A stretch of 64,000 nt of DNA from Paenibacillus sediminis (lineage in GTDB: Bacteria; Bacillota; Bacilli; Paenibacillales; Paenibacillaceae), in the NCBI RefSeq assembly GCF_017873765.1, contig NZ_JAGGKP010000001.1, positions 930,001-994,000 on the forward strand, in the 5' to 3' direction. Under the pieces are notes generated by a model. The model had not been told where the DNA came from, made no database searches, and saw only the letters and a program-made list of their open reading frames with translations. The stretch's first letter is position 1. Every line of letters begins with the position of its first letter. Below are positions 46,462-55,315 of this stretch, one piece after another. A program made the position numbers and the translations under genes.

Positions 46462-47373
46462 TCACTTTACTAATGAAGACAAATGATAGCTTAATTTCTG
46501 CTGCAGCATAGCTGCCAGCTCCTCTGCTGTGTCCCACGCAAGTGGACGTATCTGATGAGATGGAATGACTTGATCCAAATGACTGCGCTTCACCGTGAAA
46601 ATGACCGGAATATTCATGCCGAGCGCATAACCCGCTGCAAAATATACCTCTGGTGAATGACTGGTTAAATCCGCGATAATAAGCTTACTCTCGGAAATTT
46701 GCTTAGTAAAATCATTATCGCGATTGGTCTTATTCGAATGATTCACTAAAATGGGTTGATACCCGCACTGTTCGATTCTTGGAAGCACCTGTTCAGACCA
46801 CTGGGCAGACAATTCATGATCGTCCCCAAGTAAAACGGAGCATGGCTTTAACTTTCGCCCTCCAGCTCTGGCAGCAGCTTCGCTCCAACCTTTGTCGGTA
46901 AGCTTAAAGGTCATGCCTTCCCTTACGATGAATTGGTCGTTTCGAAGCTGATCAATAATATAGACAAGCTCTTGTAGATTGGGAGAATACGTCAAATTAT
47001 AGCTATGAGCAAGCGGCTGGATGACAACAGGTTCTCCCGGTCCCTTAGAATGTCTGTACATATATTGCAATAACCGACTTCCCTTTTCCTCAATGGTCAT
47101 CGGTATGTTCGGGGAATTAGCAATCGTCTCTAAATCATCCATCGATAACTTCACCAGTTCATCACGATCTGTCATCTCCCGAATGTAAGCCGATATGATC
47201 GGAAAGAGTTGACGTTTCTTTGCATGGGAGTATGAATGGATTAGATCGTAGCTGCTTCTCAAAAGTTGATAGGAACCTCCAGGTGAGCAGTGACAACCTA
47301 TATATTTATCGTAATCACCATTTGATTCTATAGGAACAAGTTGATCACAGAATAAACAAAGTTTTTTTATCAT
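46462..47373 (-). CDS. Zinc-finger protein with nucleoside-deoxyribosyltransferase/TIR-like C-terminal domain
   Basis: 303 residues. The N-terminus has paired Cys (LCLFCD and YIGCHC, residues ~6-29), a likely zinc site. The middle ~100 residues are helical with a winged-helix-like stretch (YIIDQLRNDQFIVREGMTFK, LTDKGWSEAA). The C-terminal ~110 residues (PCSVLLGDDHE, then SKLIIADLTSHSPEVYFAAG, YALGMNIPVIFTV) follow the Rossmann-like pattern of nucleoside 2-deoxyribosyltransferase and TIR-like NAD-cleaving folds. ATG 47373 follows AGAGGTGA. It is divergent from adaA. A stress or defence effector is conceivable, but catalytic residues are unproven. Confidence 0.6.
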   Translation of the reverse strand: MIKKLCLFCDQLVPIESNGDYDKYIGCHCSPGGSYQLLRSSYDLIHSYSHAKKRQLFPIISAYIREMTDRDELVKLSMDDLETIANSPNIPMTIEEKGSRLLQYMYRHSKGPGEPVVIQPLAHSYNLTYSPNLQELVYIIDQLRNDQFIVREGMTFKLTDKGWSEAAARAGGRKLKPCSVLLGDDHELSAQWSEQVLPRIEQCGYQPILVNHSNKTNRDNDFTKQISESKLIIADLTSHSPEVYFAAGYALGMNIPVIFTVKRSHLDQVIPSHQIRPLAWDTAEELAAMLQQKLSYHLSSLVK

Positions 47374-47542
47374 GACAGTTCACCTCTATCTAACACCTTA
47401 CCAAAGATAAAGTAAAATGTTGATAAGAAGATAATTCCTCTCACAAGTTGAGGCTAGATATTTCATTATCTTGCTTTTACATTGAAGAAGGGGTACAAAA
47501 GTTCGCATTAGAGGTTATACTGTTCGTGGAGGTGAACGGAAG

Positions 47543-48199
47543 ATGGAGAAGCAAATGAAGTGGGAACCTGAGAAATCTATCGGAATCGTAGACGATGAAA
47601 GTAACTTAACAACACAGGAAACTTTGACGGACGAAAAATGGCAGGCCATCATCCATAATGATCATTCTTACGACGGACATTTTTTTTACGCAGTGAAAAC
47701 GACGGGAATTTTCTGCCGGCCGTCCTGCAAATCAAGACCTCCTAAAAGAGAAAATATCTGTTTATTTCGCACCGCCGATGAGGCCCTGTCTGCAAATTTC
47801 CGTCCATGCAAACGATGCAAACCTACCGGTCAACGATTGCCGGATGAGGAGTGGGTTGCTCTAGTGAATGATTATATAGATAAGAACTACATGGAACATT
47901 TAACGTTGAACCTACTCGCAGAACGAAGTCATGGCAGTCCATATCATCTGCACCGGACATTTAAGAGAATCAAGGGCATCACTCCGGTAGAGTGTATCCA
48001 GCAAAAACGGATCGAGCAGGCCAAGTATCAGCTAGTGACTACCGACAAATCGATTGCTGAGATTGGCCAGAGTGTGGGATTGTCAAATACCCCTTATTTT
48101 GTAACTCTGTTTAAAAAGAAAACTGGCTACACCCTAGCATGCTACCGTCAGATGCAGAATGAAATCAGAAGCATAAGGAAGGTCGAAAATGAAAAATGA
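47543..48199 (+). CDS. adaA: AdaA-type methylphosphotriester-DNA methyltransferase / AraC activator
   Basis: 218 residues. The N-terminal Ada zinc domain carries the four-Cys set, FCRPSC (the first Cys is the methyl acceptor) and FRPCKRCKP, preceded by SYDGHFFYAVKTTGIFC. The C-terminal AraC HTH reads LTLNLLAERSHGSPYHLHRT and SIAEIGQSVGLSNTPYFVTL. It takes methyl groups from phosphotriesters and then activates alkylation-repair genes. GGAGGTGA precedes the ATG. It overlaps the following broken adaB by 11 bp, as in the B. subtilis adaA-adaB operon. Confidence 0.93.
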   Translation: MEKQMKWEPEKSIGIVDDESNLTTQETLTDEKWQAIIHNDHSYDGHFFYAVKTTGIFCRPSCKSRPPKRENICLFRTADEALSANFRPCKRCKPTGQRLPDEEWVALVNDYIDKNYMEHLTLNLLAERSHGSPYHLHRTFKRIKGITPVECIQQKRIEQAKYQLVTTDKSIAEIGQSVGLSNTPYFVTLFKKKTGYTLACYRQMQNEIRSIRKVENEK

Positions 48200-48428
48200 A
48201 ATGAATTCACCAATTTTTTGGACGTTATTAACCTGCAAAGAATGGAACCTGCATATCGCGGCTACAACTGAAGGCCTTTGTTACGTGGGTTCTAATCATC
48301 AATCCTTTGAGGAAATGGCGAGCTGGGCTAATGTTAGGTTTTCGAACAGCATTCAAAAACCATCTTCAGTTCGCGCAGTTGGAGCGGGACACTGTCATGT
48401 TGAAAGAAGGTATACAGCAAGCGTATGA
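48189..48428 (+). pseudogene. adaB: AdaB/Ogt O6-methylguanine methyltransferase, N-terminal fragment
   Basis: The first ~50 residues (PIFWTLLTCKEWNLHIAATT, GLCYVGSNHQSFEEMASW) match the N-terminal domain of AdaB/Ogt. The frame then departs into unrelated sequence and stops at 79 codons. The PCHRV active-site motif and the DNA-binding HTH are entirely absent. A deletion fused the start of the gene to the following locus, so the cell must rely on another O6-alkylguanine repair enzyme, if any. Confidence 0.8.
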
Positions 48429-48650
48429 AGACGAAATATGTATATAAAACTCCTTATACAGGCTGTTCGTTCGGATGTACTTACTGTTATGTACGCAAGA
48501 TGCCAGTATCGAAGTTCCGAGAAACCCGCAGTACCCTTGTTCGCAGAGATATTGACCTGTTCCTACGCCTTGGCAATAGGGTTCGTATCAGTATAAACGG
48601 TGGAAACCGATCGTGAAGTGGATCCGAACCCTGACCACCTCTCACCTATT
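48425..48650 (+). pseudogene. Radical SAM protein (spore photoproduct lyase-like), fragment
   Basis: ATG 48425 opens KTKYVYKTPYTGCSFGCTYC with a CX3CX2C cluster motif (C14, C18, C21), typical of SPL-family radical SAM proteins. It continues KMPVSKFRE and IDLFLRLGNRVRISI, then a frameshift near 48597 leads in another frame to VETDREVDPNPDHLSPIQM. The middle (strands 2-4 of the barrel) is missing; such proteins are usually ~290 residues. Confidence 0.65.
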
Positions 48651-49263
48651 CAAATGAAATTTGCCACAAATAAATCGAAGCTACTGAACCGAAAGGCGAA
48701 TATCTAAGACGATATTGCTCAAACTGCTCTTTTGTAATAGTACTTAGTCCGTACAGTTTCATCATACCGCGGCGAATGGCTATATCGCCCCAGCTGACTA
48801 CGTCACGACGTTCCATTGCATGGATAAGCACCATTTCGGCGGTCCATTTACCAACACCGTTCAATGTCATTAGCTTTTTGATGACTTCATTGTCTGACAA
48901 ATGATTTAGACCTTCTAAATCAAAACCGCCCTGGGCAATCGTTTTAGCAATATTTTGAATGTAAACTGCCTTTTTCATCGACATACCGCATTTTTGAATA
49001 TCATCAGCGGACTGCATAGCGATATTATGCGGGGAAATTTCTCCGAATCGTTCCTGCATCCTTTCCCATATCGTTTGGGCTGCCTTAGCCGAAATAAGCT
49101 GACCCACAATGGCATATACAAGCGCGGCGAAAAGATCAGGAATAATGACACGTTCAACTTTGCCCATTCGTGCCATCGCTTTCCCGAGCGTTTCATCCGC
49201 GCTTTTCAAATAATCGATTTCTTCTTGACCATAATCAAAATATTTTGTTCTCACGGTTTGCAA
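48646..49263 (-). CDS. DNA-3-methyladenine glycosylase II-like (HhH-GPD)
   Basis: A 205-residue base-excision glycosylase. TTG 49263 is chosen because GGAGG lies eight bases upstream and a longer frame overlaps the anti-sigma gene. The helix-hairpin-helix is LMTLNGVGKWTAEMVLIHAM, and the catalytic Asp sits in VVSWGDIAIRRG. IVGQLISAKAAQTIWERM is the AlkA/Mag-type N-terminal helix. It removes 3-methyladenine and related lesions. It is transcribed just behind the anti-sigma gene and next to adaA/adaB, so alkylation repair genes cluster here. Confidence 0.9.
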   Translation of the reverse strand: MQTVRTKYFDYGQEEIDYLKSADETLGKAMARMGKVERVIIPDLFAALVYAIVGQLISAKAAQTIWERMQERFGEISPHNIAMQSADDIQKCGMSMKKAVYIQNIAKTIAQGGFDLEGLNHLSDNEVIKKLMTLNGVGKWTAEMVLIHAMERRDVVSWGDIAIRRGMMKLYGLSTITKEQFEQYRLRYSPFGSVASIYLWQISFE

Positions 49264-49327
49264 GTGTACATCCTCCAGATGGGGGCAGTGATCATACCCA
49301 GAAGTTTTTTTTGCTCTATAACATCTA

Positions 49328-50086
49328 TTATACTTGCTTCGGCTTAGTGCCGGCCACTTTGATCCCCCGCGGCTTGCTCCCATTAGAATCAGGTTCAAGC
49401 GTAATTCCAAATCCATCAATCTGTACATCAGGATCTAATAATTGATAGATTAATACCCCTCGCCCATCCGAACTCACTCGGAAAGTACCGCAATTGTAAC
49501 GTTCATCTCCATGCAGCAGCCACACCTGATACACATTTTTTCCTGTCGTTGGATGGAGACCATTCATTGTAATGATCAATTTTTTCGTTTGGCCTTGACT
49601 CACTAACGACACGTTTCCCTTGACATCTGGCATATTCGAGGAAAAAGAGTACATAGGGAAATCTTCAATCTCTTTCATAGGGATGTGTAATGTACTCCTA
49701 TTCCCCGTTAAATATCCGGCATGTAATGCATCCCATTTCCACGCTCCCAAGAGCAACAATACTACAACTGTCATCGAAGCATAGAATATTGGTGATTTCC
49801 ATACCTTCGTAAAAACGAATGTTTTCCTGTTGGAATACATCTGATGTTGAACAGATTCAGGCCTAAATATGTTGCTCATTACTTCCTGTTTCAAATCATT
49901 CGGGACAGCAATTTCGTCCATATCCATGGGCAATACCTCCCATATTTCCCGAAAATCATCCCACTCCTGGCGACAAGAATGACAGTAGTGCAGATGACGT
50001 TCGAACTGAAGCCGTTCAATCTCTGTACATTCACCTGTAAGTACGTCTAGCATTAGATCACATTCCGGCAATTTAGAGTTCGACAT
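49328..50086 (-). CDS. Anti-sigma factor with zinc finger and RskA-like C-terminal domain
   Basis: 252 residues. The N-terminal zf-HC2/ZAS domain has ERHLHYCHSCRQEWDDFREI (H-x3-C-x2-C) binding Zn and the sigma factor in the cytoplasm. One membrane helix lies at residues ~100-119 (FYASMTVVVLLLLGAW). The extracytoplasmic RskA-like domain has NGLHPTTGKNVYQVWLLHGD and ends KVAGTKPKQV. Its start overlaps the sigma gene by 14 bp, so the pair is translationally coupled. Confidence 0.9.
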   Translation of the reverse strand: MSNSKLPECDLMLDVLTGECTEIERLQFERHLHYCHSCRQEWDDFREIWEVLPMDMDEIAVPNDLKQEVMSNIFRPESVQHQMYSNRKTFVFTKVWKSPIFYASMTVVVLLLLGAWKWDALHAGYLTGNRSTLHIPMKEIEDFPMYSFSSNMPDVKGNVSLVSQGQTKKLIITMNGLHPTTGKNVYQVWLLHGDERYNCGTFRVSSDGRGVLIYQLLDPDVQIDGFGITLEPDSNGSKPRGIKVAGTKPKQV

Positions 50087-50645
50087 CCCGCACCCCTCCT
50101 TGGGCCAGGCCCAAATGATTTCTTAAAATCTTCAACGCAAGATGTAATCGACTTTTTACCGTTCCAAGCGGCTCATTATTCTGTTCAGCAATTTCACTAA
50201 GTGTAAAGCCCTGCCAATATATGCGTTCGATTAATTGTGCTTGCTTCTCGTTTAACTCCTGACAAGCTTGCCTGATGCGCTGACGCTGCAATTGCTCGAT
50301 CACTGTTTCCTCTGTCAGTTCGGCCGCTTCCACTGCTCTGAAATCTGTAATATCTACCAAATGGTTCTTTCTATTCTGAATCCGCAAATAGTCAATGGTA
50401 ATATTGCGGGTGATCGTGATGAGCCAATTGACGAACTTGCCTTTGGCAGGATCAAAGCTCAAAGATGATGTCCATAGGCGCATAAATACGAGCTGGACGA
50501 TTTCTCTGGATTTCTGTTCATCGCGTGTTGCCTTCATTGCAAAGGAATAGACCAATTTTACATATCTATCATATAATTCTTCTAGAGCAAAACGTTGTTT
50601 ATCATGAACCCTTCGCATGAGTTCAGCATCCGATATGACGTCCAA
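50073..50645 (-). CDS. ECF sigma factor
   Basis: A 190-residue sigma-70 family factor. Region 2 reads FALEELYDRYVKLVYSFAMK and FVNWLITITRNITIDYLRIQ. Region 4 has QAQLIERIYWQGFTLSEIAE then NNEPLGTVKSRLHLALKIL, the HTH for the -35 element. TTG 50645 follows GGAGGTGA. It is directly behind a COG4315-type surface protein and overlaps its anti-sigma gene. Resembles the SigK/RskA-type pairs of actinobacteria and similar Bacillales pairs; the signal is unknown. Confidence 0.92.
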   Translation of the reverse strand: MDVISDAELMRRVHDKQRFALEELYDRYVKLVYSFAMKATRDEQKSREIVQLVFMRLWTSSLSFDPAKGKFVNWLITITRNITIDYLRIQNRKNHLVDITDFRAVEAAELTEETVIEQLQRQRIRQACQELNEKQAQLIERIYWQGFTLSEIAEQNNEPLGTVKSRLHLALKILRNHLGLAQGGVRDVEL

Positions 50646-50716
50646 ACCCTCTTCACCTCCGGCGCTTACCTGCTTATTTACGGAAAATCATCTTCATGCT
50701 GCATCAGTACTGTTAC

Positions 50717-52060
50717 TCATTTAAAAGTTGCTCCCGGCTCGATAACATACCATGAATCTTGAACGTCCTGACCTGTCACATCACCGCGCTTATGATCGCC
50801 GGCATAATAATATAGCGGATGCCCTTTGTAAGTCGTTTGGTTAGCTCCGTCCGAGCCTGTAATTTCTCCAAAATCCGCAGCATTAAATCCCGTTGGAACA
50901 ACGATAGTGTCGGCGTGGAAAATCGGCCATAACTTCAGGCATCCTCCGCTGCAGTTACTCGTATTTGGAGTATCCTTTGTAAAATAATATAACGAATTCC
51001 CGTCTGCGTCTGTCAAATAATTTCCGAGATCCTTATCTGTGCCGATCGCTATAGAGTATTCTGGTGATTTGATGACAAACCAGGCATGCTCGACATCTTC
51101 TCCATTCGTATCTCCTGCCTTTTTGTCTCCAGCAAAATAGTATAATGGCCATCCTTTATAAGTAACCTGCTCTTTGCCATCTGTTCGTTTGAAAACTTTA
51201 AAATCGTCCACATTTAAACCCGCTGGCACCTGAAAATTTGTTTTGCTGAAAATCGGCCAAGCCGCCAAGCAGCCGCCTTGACAAGCGTTCGGATTTGCCA
51301 CGTCTTTTGTAAAATAATATAAGGTCATTCCATGATCATCAGTTAAATAGTCACCCAGTTTCTGGTCAGTCATCATATTAATACGGGAATTGGCTAACTT
51401 TTCTGTCTGCTTCGCTTTGAGAGCTCCTTTTGCAACAAGCATATCAGATAAAGTCTTGCTGCTTCCTTTCAGTTTAAGTGACAATGTTTGAACGACTGCA
51501 GTTGCTATATCTCTATTCACAAATCGATGACGATTCGAGACGGTATAAATCCCGTATTCTTTAGCGAAGGAGAGCGTATCCGCATAAGAGAAGTCAGATC
51601 CGGATTCATATCCTAGCGCAGACAGCATCACTTTATAAAATTGTTGTACAGTAACTTGTTCCAGCGGTTCAAACTGATTGTTCCCAGATCCCAACCATTC
51701 CAGATTAGGGTGAGCCTTTAAATAGGCGAGAATCGGAAGATTAGAAGCTCCTACTTGACCAGCATCCGCAAAATTATCTGTTCCTTTAAATGCTCTTGCT
51801 TCATCCCCTAAGCCTTTGAGCCGCAAATAAATAATGGCTGCTTGCAAACGTGTCGTTGACTTCATTAAGTATTCAGGAGTTAGACCTTTCCCATCTCCCA
51901 ATAGTACACCCAAATCCTCGGCCGTTTTCACATCAGATTTAATACTAGCACCGGTTGATGTATTTTCCGCAAATACTGATGTAAAAGGTAGAGCTAACAG
52001 TACAATTAGGATACTTACTCCAAATCCGAGCCATCCCCAAATAGTTTTCTTGTTACTCAT
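50717..52060 (-). CDS. Exported protein with SLH-like region and two COG4315 (Lipoprotein_15) repeats
   Basis: 447 residues. A signal peptide spans ~1-31 (LPFTSVFA). Residues ~35-220 resemble degenerate S-layer-homology or flavin-independent stalk sequence with two or three repeats (LPILAYLKAHPNLEW, SYADTLSFAKEYGIY). Residues ~230-340 and 345-445 are two COG4315 modules, each with LGDYLTDDHGMTLYYFTKD or LGNYLTDADGNSLYYFTKD, a Cys pair (NACQGGCLAAWPIF / NCSGGCLKLWPIF) and YKGWPLYYFAGDKKAGD. These repeats are of unknown function. It is co-directional with the ECF sigma gene 70 bp downstream and is a likely member of its regulon. Confidence 0.85.
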   Translation of the reverse strand: MSNKKTIWGWLGFGVSILIVLLALPFTSVFAENTSTGASIKSDVKTAEDLGVLLGDGKGLTPEYLMKSTTRLQAAIIYLRLKGLGDEARAFKGTDNFADAGQVGASNLPILAYLKAHPNLEWLGSGNNQFEPLEQVTVQQFYKVMLSALGYESGSDFSYADTLSFAKEYGIYTVSNRHRFVNRDIATAVVQTLSLKLKGSSKTLSDMLVAKGALKAKQTEKLANSRINMMTDQKLGDYLTDDHGMTLYYFTKDVANPNACQGGCLAAWPIFSKTNFQVPAGLNVDDFKVFKRTDGKEQVTYKGWPLYYFAGDKKAGDTNGEDVEHAWFVIKSPEYSIAIGTDKDLGNYLTDADGNSLYYFTKDTPNTSNCSGGCLKLWPIFHADTIVVPTGFNAADFGEITGSDGANQTTYKGHPLYYYAGDHKRGDVTGQDVQDSWYVIEPGATFK

Positions 52061-52174
52061 TGATCGTTCCCTCCCATAAATAAAATGTATTCATTTACAG
52101 GTAACGAATCATTCGCCCAAACGGTTTGTGTTCACAGAAAATAAATGATTAGCATTGATGAAAAACTCAAATGA

Positions 52175-52213
52175 AAGGACCCGCTTCAATGGTGAAGCGG
52201 GTCCTTCTTTCTC
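52175..52213 (-). terminator. Terminator of aminopeptidase gene
   Basis: AAGGACCCGCTTC and GAAGCGGGTCCTT form a 13-bp perfect stem with a 6-nt loop; the minus strand continues TTCATTTG. Confidence 0.85.
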
Positions 52214-52229
52214 ATCAATGAATATCGTA

Positions 52230-53462
52230 TCAAATTGCCCAATTTCCCTTGCGGAATACAGCCTCTATTGTTCCGTCCGGCAGCTCTCCGTCGATATCGA
52301 GTTCACTAGAGCCTATCATAAAATCGACATGAGTGAGGCTTACGTTGCAGCCATGTTGAAGAAGCTGCTCTTGCGTCATCTGTGTGCCATTTTCCAGGTT
52401 GAATGGATACGCGCTGCCTAGAGCCAAATGACAAGAGGCATTCTCGTCTACGCCTGTATTATAGAATATGCGATTTAGATTCGAGATTGGTGAGTTATGC
52501 GGTACGAGCGCTACCTCGCCCAAATAACTCGCTCCTTCATCCGTGGACAGCAAATTTTTCAGATGATTCTCACCCGATTTCGCAGAATACTCAGTTACTT
52601 TGCCATCCTTGAAGGTGAACTTGATTTGATCAACCAGTTGTCCGTTCAAATTCAGCGGCATTGTGCTCGTTACATAACCGTTTACACCACTGCGCTTAGG
52701 CATTGTGTACACTTCTTCAGTCGGCATATTGGCTACAAAATCATGCCCCTGCTGATTCTTACTTGCGCCTCCACGCCAAATATGACCGTCCACCAGCTCG
52801 ATTTTCAAATCCGTACCTGGTGCACGGTAATGCAAGCTTTTATATTTTTTAAGGTTAAGTTTCTCTTGCATGTCCTTAAGCTGACTTAAGTGCTTCTTCC
52901 AATTCTCCACTGCGTCACCGCCATCCACGCGGTTCATTCGGAAAATGGTCTCCCACATGACGTTCATTCGCTCATCTTCGGGATAGTCAGCAAAGACTTT
53001 GTTTGCCCAAGCTTTCGTAGGCGCTTTAATCAAGCACCAGCTGATCTTGTTATTTCTTGTGTAATTGGAGTAAGCGCGTCTTGCGGCTGCTGCGGCCTTC
53101 GTCGCTTGAGCGACTTTGTCCGAATCGATGCCCTTATACAGCTCTGGATCAGGCACCTTAATCGTCAAAGTAGCTCCGCCTTCTTCCGCAAATTTTTCAA
53201 GCATTTCGGCTCTCCATGAAGGATAATAATCAAAAGTTCCGTCTGCTCCGTATTCGAAGCGGCTGCGTGTAATTTGATCATCCTCGAAGTCCACCTGTAC
53301 GTATTTAGCTCCAGCTTCATATGCTTTTTTCACGATTAGACGAGTAAAATCCAGTGTCTCAAGTGGTGCGGTCACCATCAGTACCTGCCCCGGCTGAATG
53401 TTGACCCCCACTTTAACGACCAATTCTGCATATTGTTCAAGTGATTTCTCAAAATCTCTCAT
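52230..53462 (-). CDS. M29 family aminopeptidase (AmpS/PepS type)
   Basis: A 410-residue metallo-aminopeptidase (thermophilic aminopeptidase family). Typical blocks: GVNIQPGQVLMVTAPLETLD, LKIELVDGHIWRGGASKNQQ, FVANMPTEEVYTMPKRSGVN, the metal-site YLGEVALVPHNSPISNLNRI, ASCHLALGSAYPFNLENG and the terminal THVDFMIGSSELDIDG. Glu, Glu, His, His and Asp ligands to Co/Zn lie in these. It trims N-terminal residues from peptides in the cytoplasm. Full length; transcribed alone with a strong terminator. Confidence 0.95.
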   Translation of the reverse strand: MRDFEKSLEQYAELVVKVGVNIQPGQVLMVTAPLETLDFTRLIVKKAYEAGAKYVQVDFEDDQITRSRFEYGADGTFDYYPSWRAEMLEKFAEEGGATLTIKVPDPELYKGIDSDKVAQATKAAAAARRAYSNYTRNNKISWCLIKAPTKAWANKVFADYPEDERMNVMWETIFRMNRVDGGDAVENWKKHLSQLKDMQEKLNLKKYKSLHYRAPGTDLKIELVDGHIWRGGASKNQQGHDFVANMPTEEVYTMPKRSGVNGYVTSTMPLNLNGQLVDQIKFTFKDGKVTEYSAKSGENHLKNLLSTDEGASYLGEVALVPHNSPISNLNRIFYNTGVDENASCHLALGSAYPFNLENGTQMTQEQLLQHGCNVSLTHVDFMIGSSELDIDGELPDGTIEAVFRKGNWAI

Positions 53463-53574
53463 CCTAGTCAGTCTCCCCTTAATGTCATGATATGTATAGT
53501 TTCAATTACATTCATCATATGCTTCTGTTGATTTATTTGCAAAGATCGTGAGCAAGACTTTCCCGTGTAAACCA

Positions 53575-54126
53575 TTAACTATTCTTTATGAGTCTACCTG
53601 TAAAGTGTCCAATCGAAAGAAGTAATGCACCGCATAAGAATCCGACGGGTATACCGAGCAGCGCTATTTTCCATGTTATTAAACTGTCTCCAAATAACCG
53701 GTAGTAGGCATACACCGAGTATGGAAGAACGATGATGATCGAAGTGAGCACCCCTGGCGTATATCTTTGAACATAAATGGCCTGACCTATATGTGTGAAC
53801 GCATGTAAGAAGAACACCGCTAAGGCTCCTGCAAAAGGCAACATGGAACCGCCGTGATCTACAGATAAACCGGCACTTACTGCAGCGTATGACACACCGA
53901 TCAGCATAACGGATACGGCTACTGCAAATGAAGCGGTGCTCATACTAAAATTTCTTTCCATGACGTTAACCATTCGGGCAGACAACAGGTTATACAAGTG
54001 TGCACGATTGCGCTTCATCCAGCTCTCAACCATTACGATTTCTTCGAGGTCATGAAACATAAACGCGATCGGGAATAACCATATCACAGTATGAATGGAT
54101 AATAAGTGGTCTAACCATGTAATCAT
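53575..54126 (-). CDS. HXXEE domain membrane protein
   Basis: 183 residues from ATG 54126 (GGAGGGG seven bases upstream). The defining HxxEE motif is FMFHDLEEIV at residues ~22-31. Histidines also appear in FFLHAFTHIGQAIYVQRYTP. Five to six hydrophobic segments span the protein. The family is of unknown function; conserved His and Glu suggest a metal centre within the membrane. It is monocistronic. Confidence 0.88.
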   Translation of the reverse strand: MITWLDHLLSIHTVIWLFPIAFMFHDLEEIVMVESWMKRNRAHLYNLLSARMVNVMERNFSMSTASFAVAVSVMLIGVSYAAVSAGLSVDHGGSMLPFAGALAVFFLHAFTHIGQAIYVQRYTPGVLTSIIIVLPYSVYAYYRLFGDSLITWKIALLGIPVGFLCGALLLSIGHFTGRLIKNS

Positions 54127-54200
54127 CGACATCCCCTCCACAGTTACTTTTACATCTGGAAAATATTTCTGTCAATCGATTTTAGATGAAATACGAAATA

Positions 54201-54248
54201 AAAAAAGGAAAAGCCAGCCGCCATTAAAGGCGTGATCTTTTCCTTTTA
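54201..54248 (-). terminator. Terminator of EamA transporter gene
   Basis: On the minus strand AAAAGGAAAAG pairs with CTTTTCCTTTTTTT across an inner GCC/GGC stem. Confidence 0.8.
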
Positions 54249-54270
54249 TATCGCAGTAATATAACTACGA

Positions 54271-55194
54271 TCACTTTGCTTGATGTACTTTAGGAATCGT
54301 AAAATTTACTGCTTCTCTTTTTTGTTTAAATATGTTGCTTGTTAAAAGCATACCTGCTAAGACAATCAACCCTCCCCATATTTGAGCTTGGTCAAGATGT
54401 TTGCCAAGTAACAGGTTGATGACTGCTGTATATATTGGAATCAGATTCAAGGAGATGCTTGCCTTACCCGCCCCAAGACTACGAACAGAGATGTTCCATA
54501 ATACAAATGCGCACACAGAAGCAAATAGAGCAATATATACGATTCCAGCTATTCCGTGAGTAGTGATCTTATTGAATTGAAGAGGCTCATTAAATAGAAA
54601 CGGAAGCATCATCAAAACACCGATACACGATGATATCGCTGTAGCTGTAATGGGCGGCACTCCTGTCATTTTTTTACCCATAATCGAATAGACAGCCCAG
54701 CTTAGATCAACCCCAAGCATAAGTAAATCTCCCTTATTATAGTTGGTATAAAGGATTTGCAGAGGATTACCCTGCGTGAGTATGACAACTACACCGAAGA
54801 AGGAGATGATGAGACCCATAATCTGAACAAACGTCATTCTCTCTTTCAGTAGGAATACAGAAAGAATCATAATAATTGCCGGATTTAGTGCGCTGACCAG
54901 AGACGCATTTGTAGAAGAAGTATATTTTAACGCTGAGTAAGTAAGGATGTTAAATAGAACGATCCCCAATATCCCCATGAAGGCTAACTTGAGCCAGGAT
55001 TGCTTTATAACCATTTTCCAATCAGGCTTTTCATAAAAGTGGGCAATAGGAAACAGAATGACGATTGAGATCGCCCAACGCAAAAATGTAATCCATAGAG
55101 GTGTAAACTCCGTCACTACATATTTGCCGGTCACCATATTGCCAGCCCATAATAAGTTGCATAATAAAAGAAATAACCAGTAACGTAATTTCAT
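54271..55194 (-). CDS. EamA/DMT family transporter
   Basis: A 307-residue, ten-helix exporter with two EamA halves: LLCNLLWAGNMVTGKYVVTE, TNASLVSALNPAIIMILSVF, LKERMTFVQIMGLIISFFGV in the first, and IGVLMMLPFLF, SISLNLIPIYTAVINLLLGK with GGLIVLAGMLL in the second. It probably exports amino acids or other metabolites. A LysR regulator is divergent 121 bp away and is its likely controller. Confidence 0.9.
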   Translation of the reverse strand: MKLRYWLFLLLCNLLWAGNMVTGKYVVTEFTPLWITFLRWAISIVILFPIAHFYEKPDWKMVIKQSWLKLAFMGILGIVLFNILTYSALKYTSSTNASLVSALNPAIIMILSVFLLKERMTFVQIMGLIISFFGVVVILTQGNPLQILYTNYNKGDLLMLGVDLSWAVYSIMGKKMTGVPPITATAISSCIGVLMMLPFLFNEPLQFNKITTHGIAGIVYIALFASVCAFVLWNISVRSLGAGKASISLNLIPIYTAVINLLLGKHLDQAQIWGGLIVLAGMLLTSNIFKQKREAVNFTIPKVHQAK

Positions 55195-55276
55195 CGTCTT
55201 ATTCCCGCCTTAATCTCATGATGTCCTATTCACTATAAAACAACGAAAATAATTGTTCAATTCAATGATATCAATT

Positions 55277-55293
55277 ATAATCATAGTTATTAT
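55277..55293. promoter_or_regulatory. Candidate LysR dyad
   Basis: ATAAT-N7-ATTAT, an inverted repeat 23 bp before the lysR start and within the divergent region with the EamA gene. Not an exact T-N11-A box, so low confidence. Confidence 0.3.
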
Positions 55294-55315
55294 CTATGGA
55301 TGAAGGTGTGAAGAG

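Noticed and set aside
52061-52140. ECF-type promoter before the COG4315 gene
   Set aside because: GAAC and CGT elements can be found on the minus strand but the spacing is about 21 bases, too long for a confident call.
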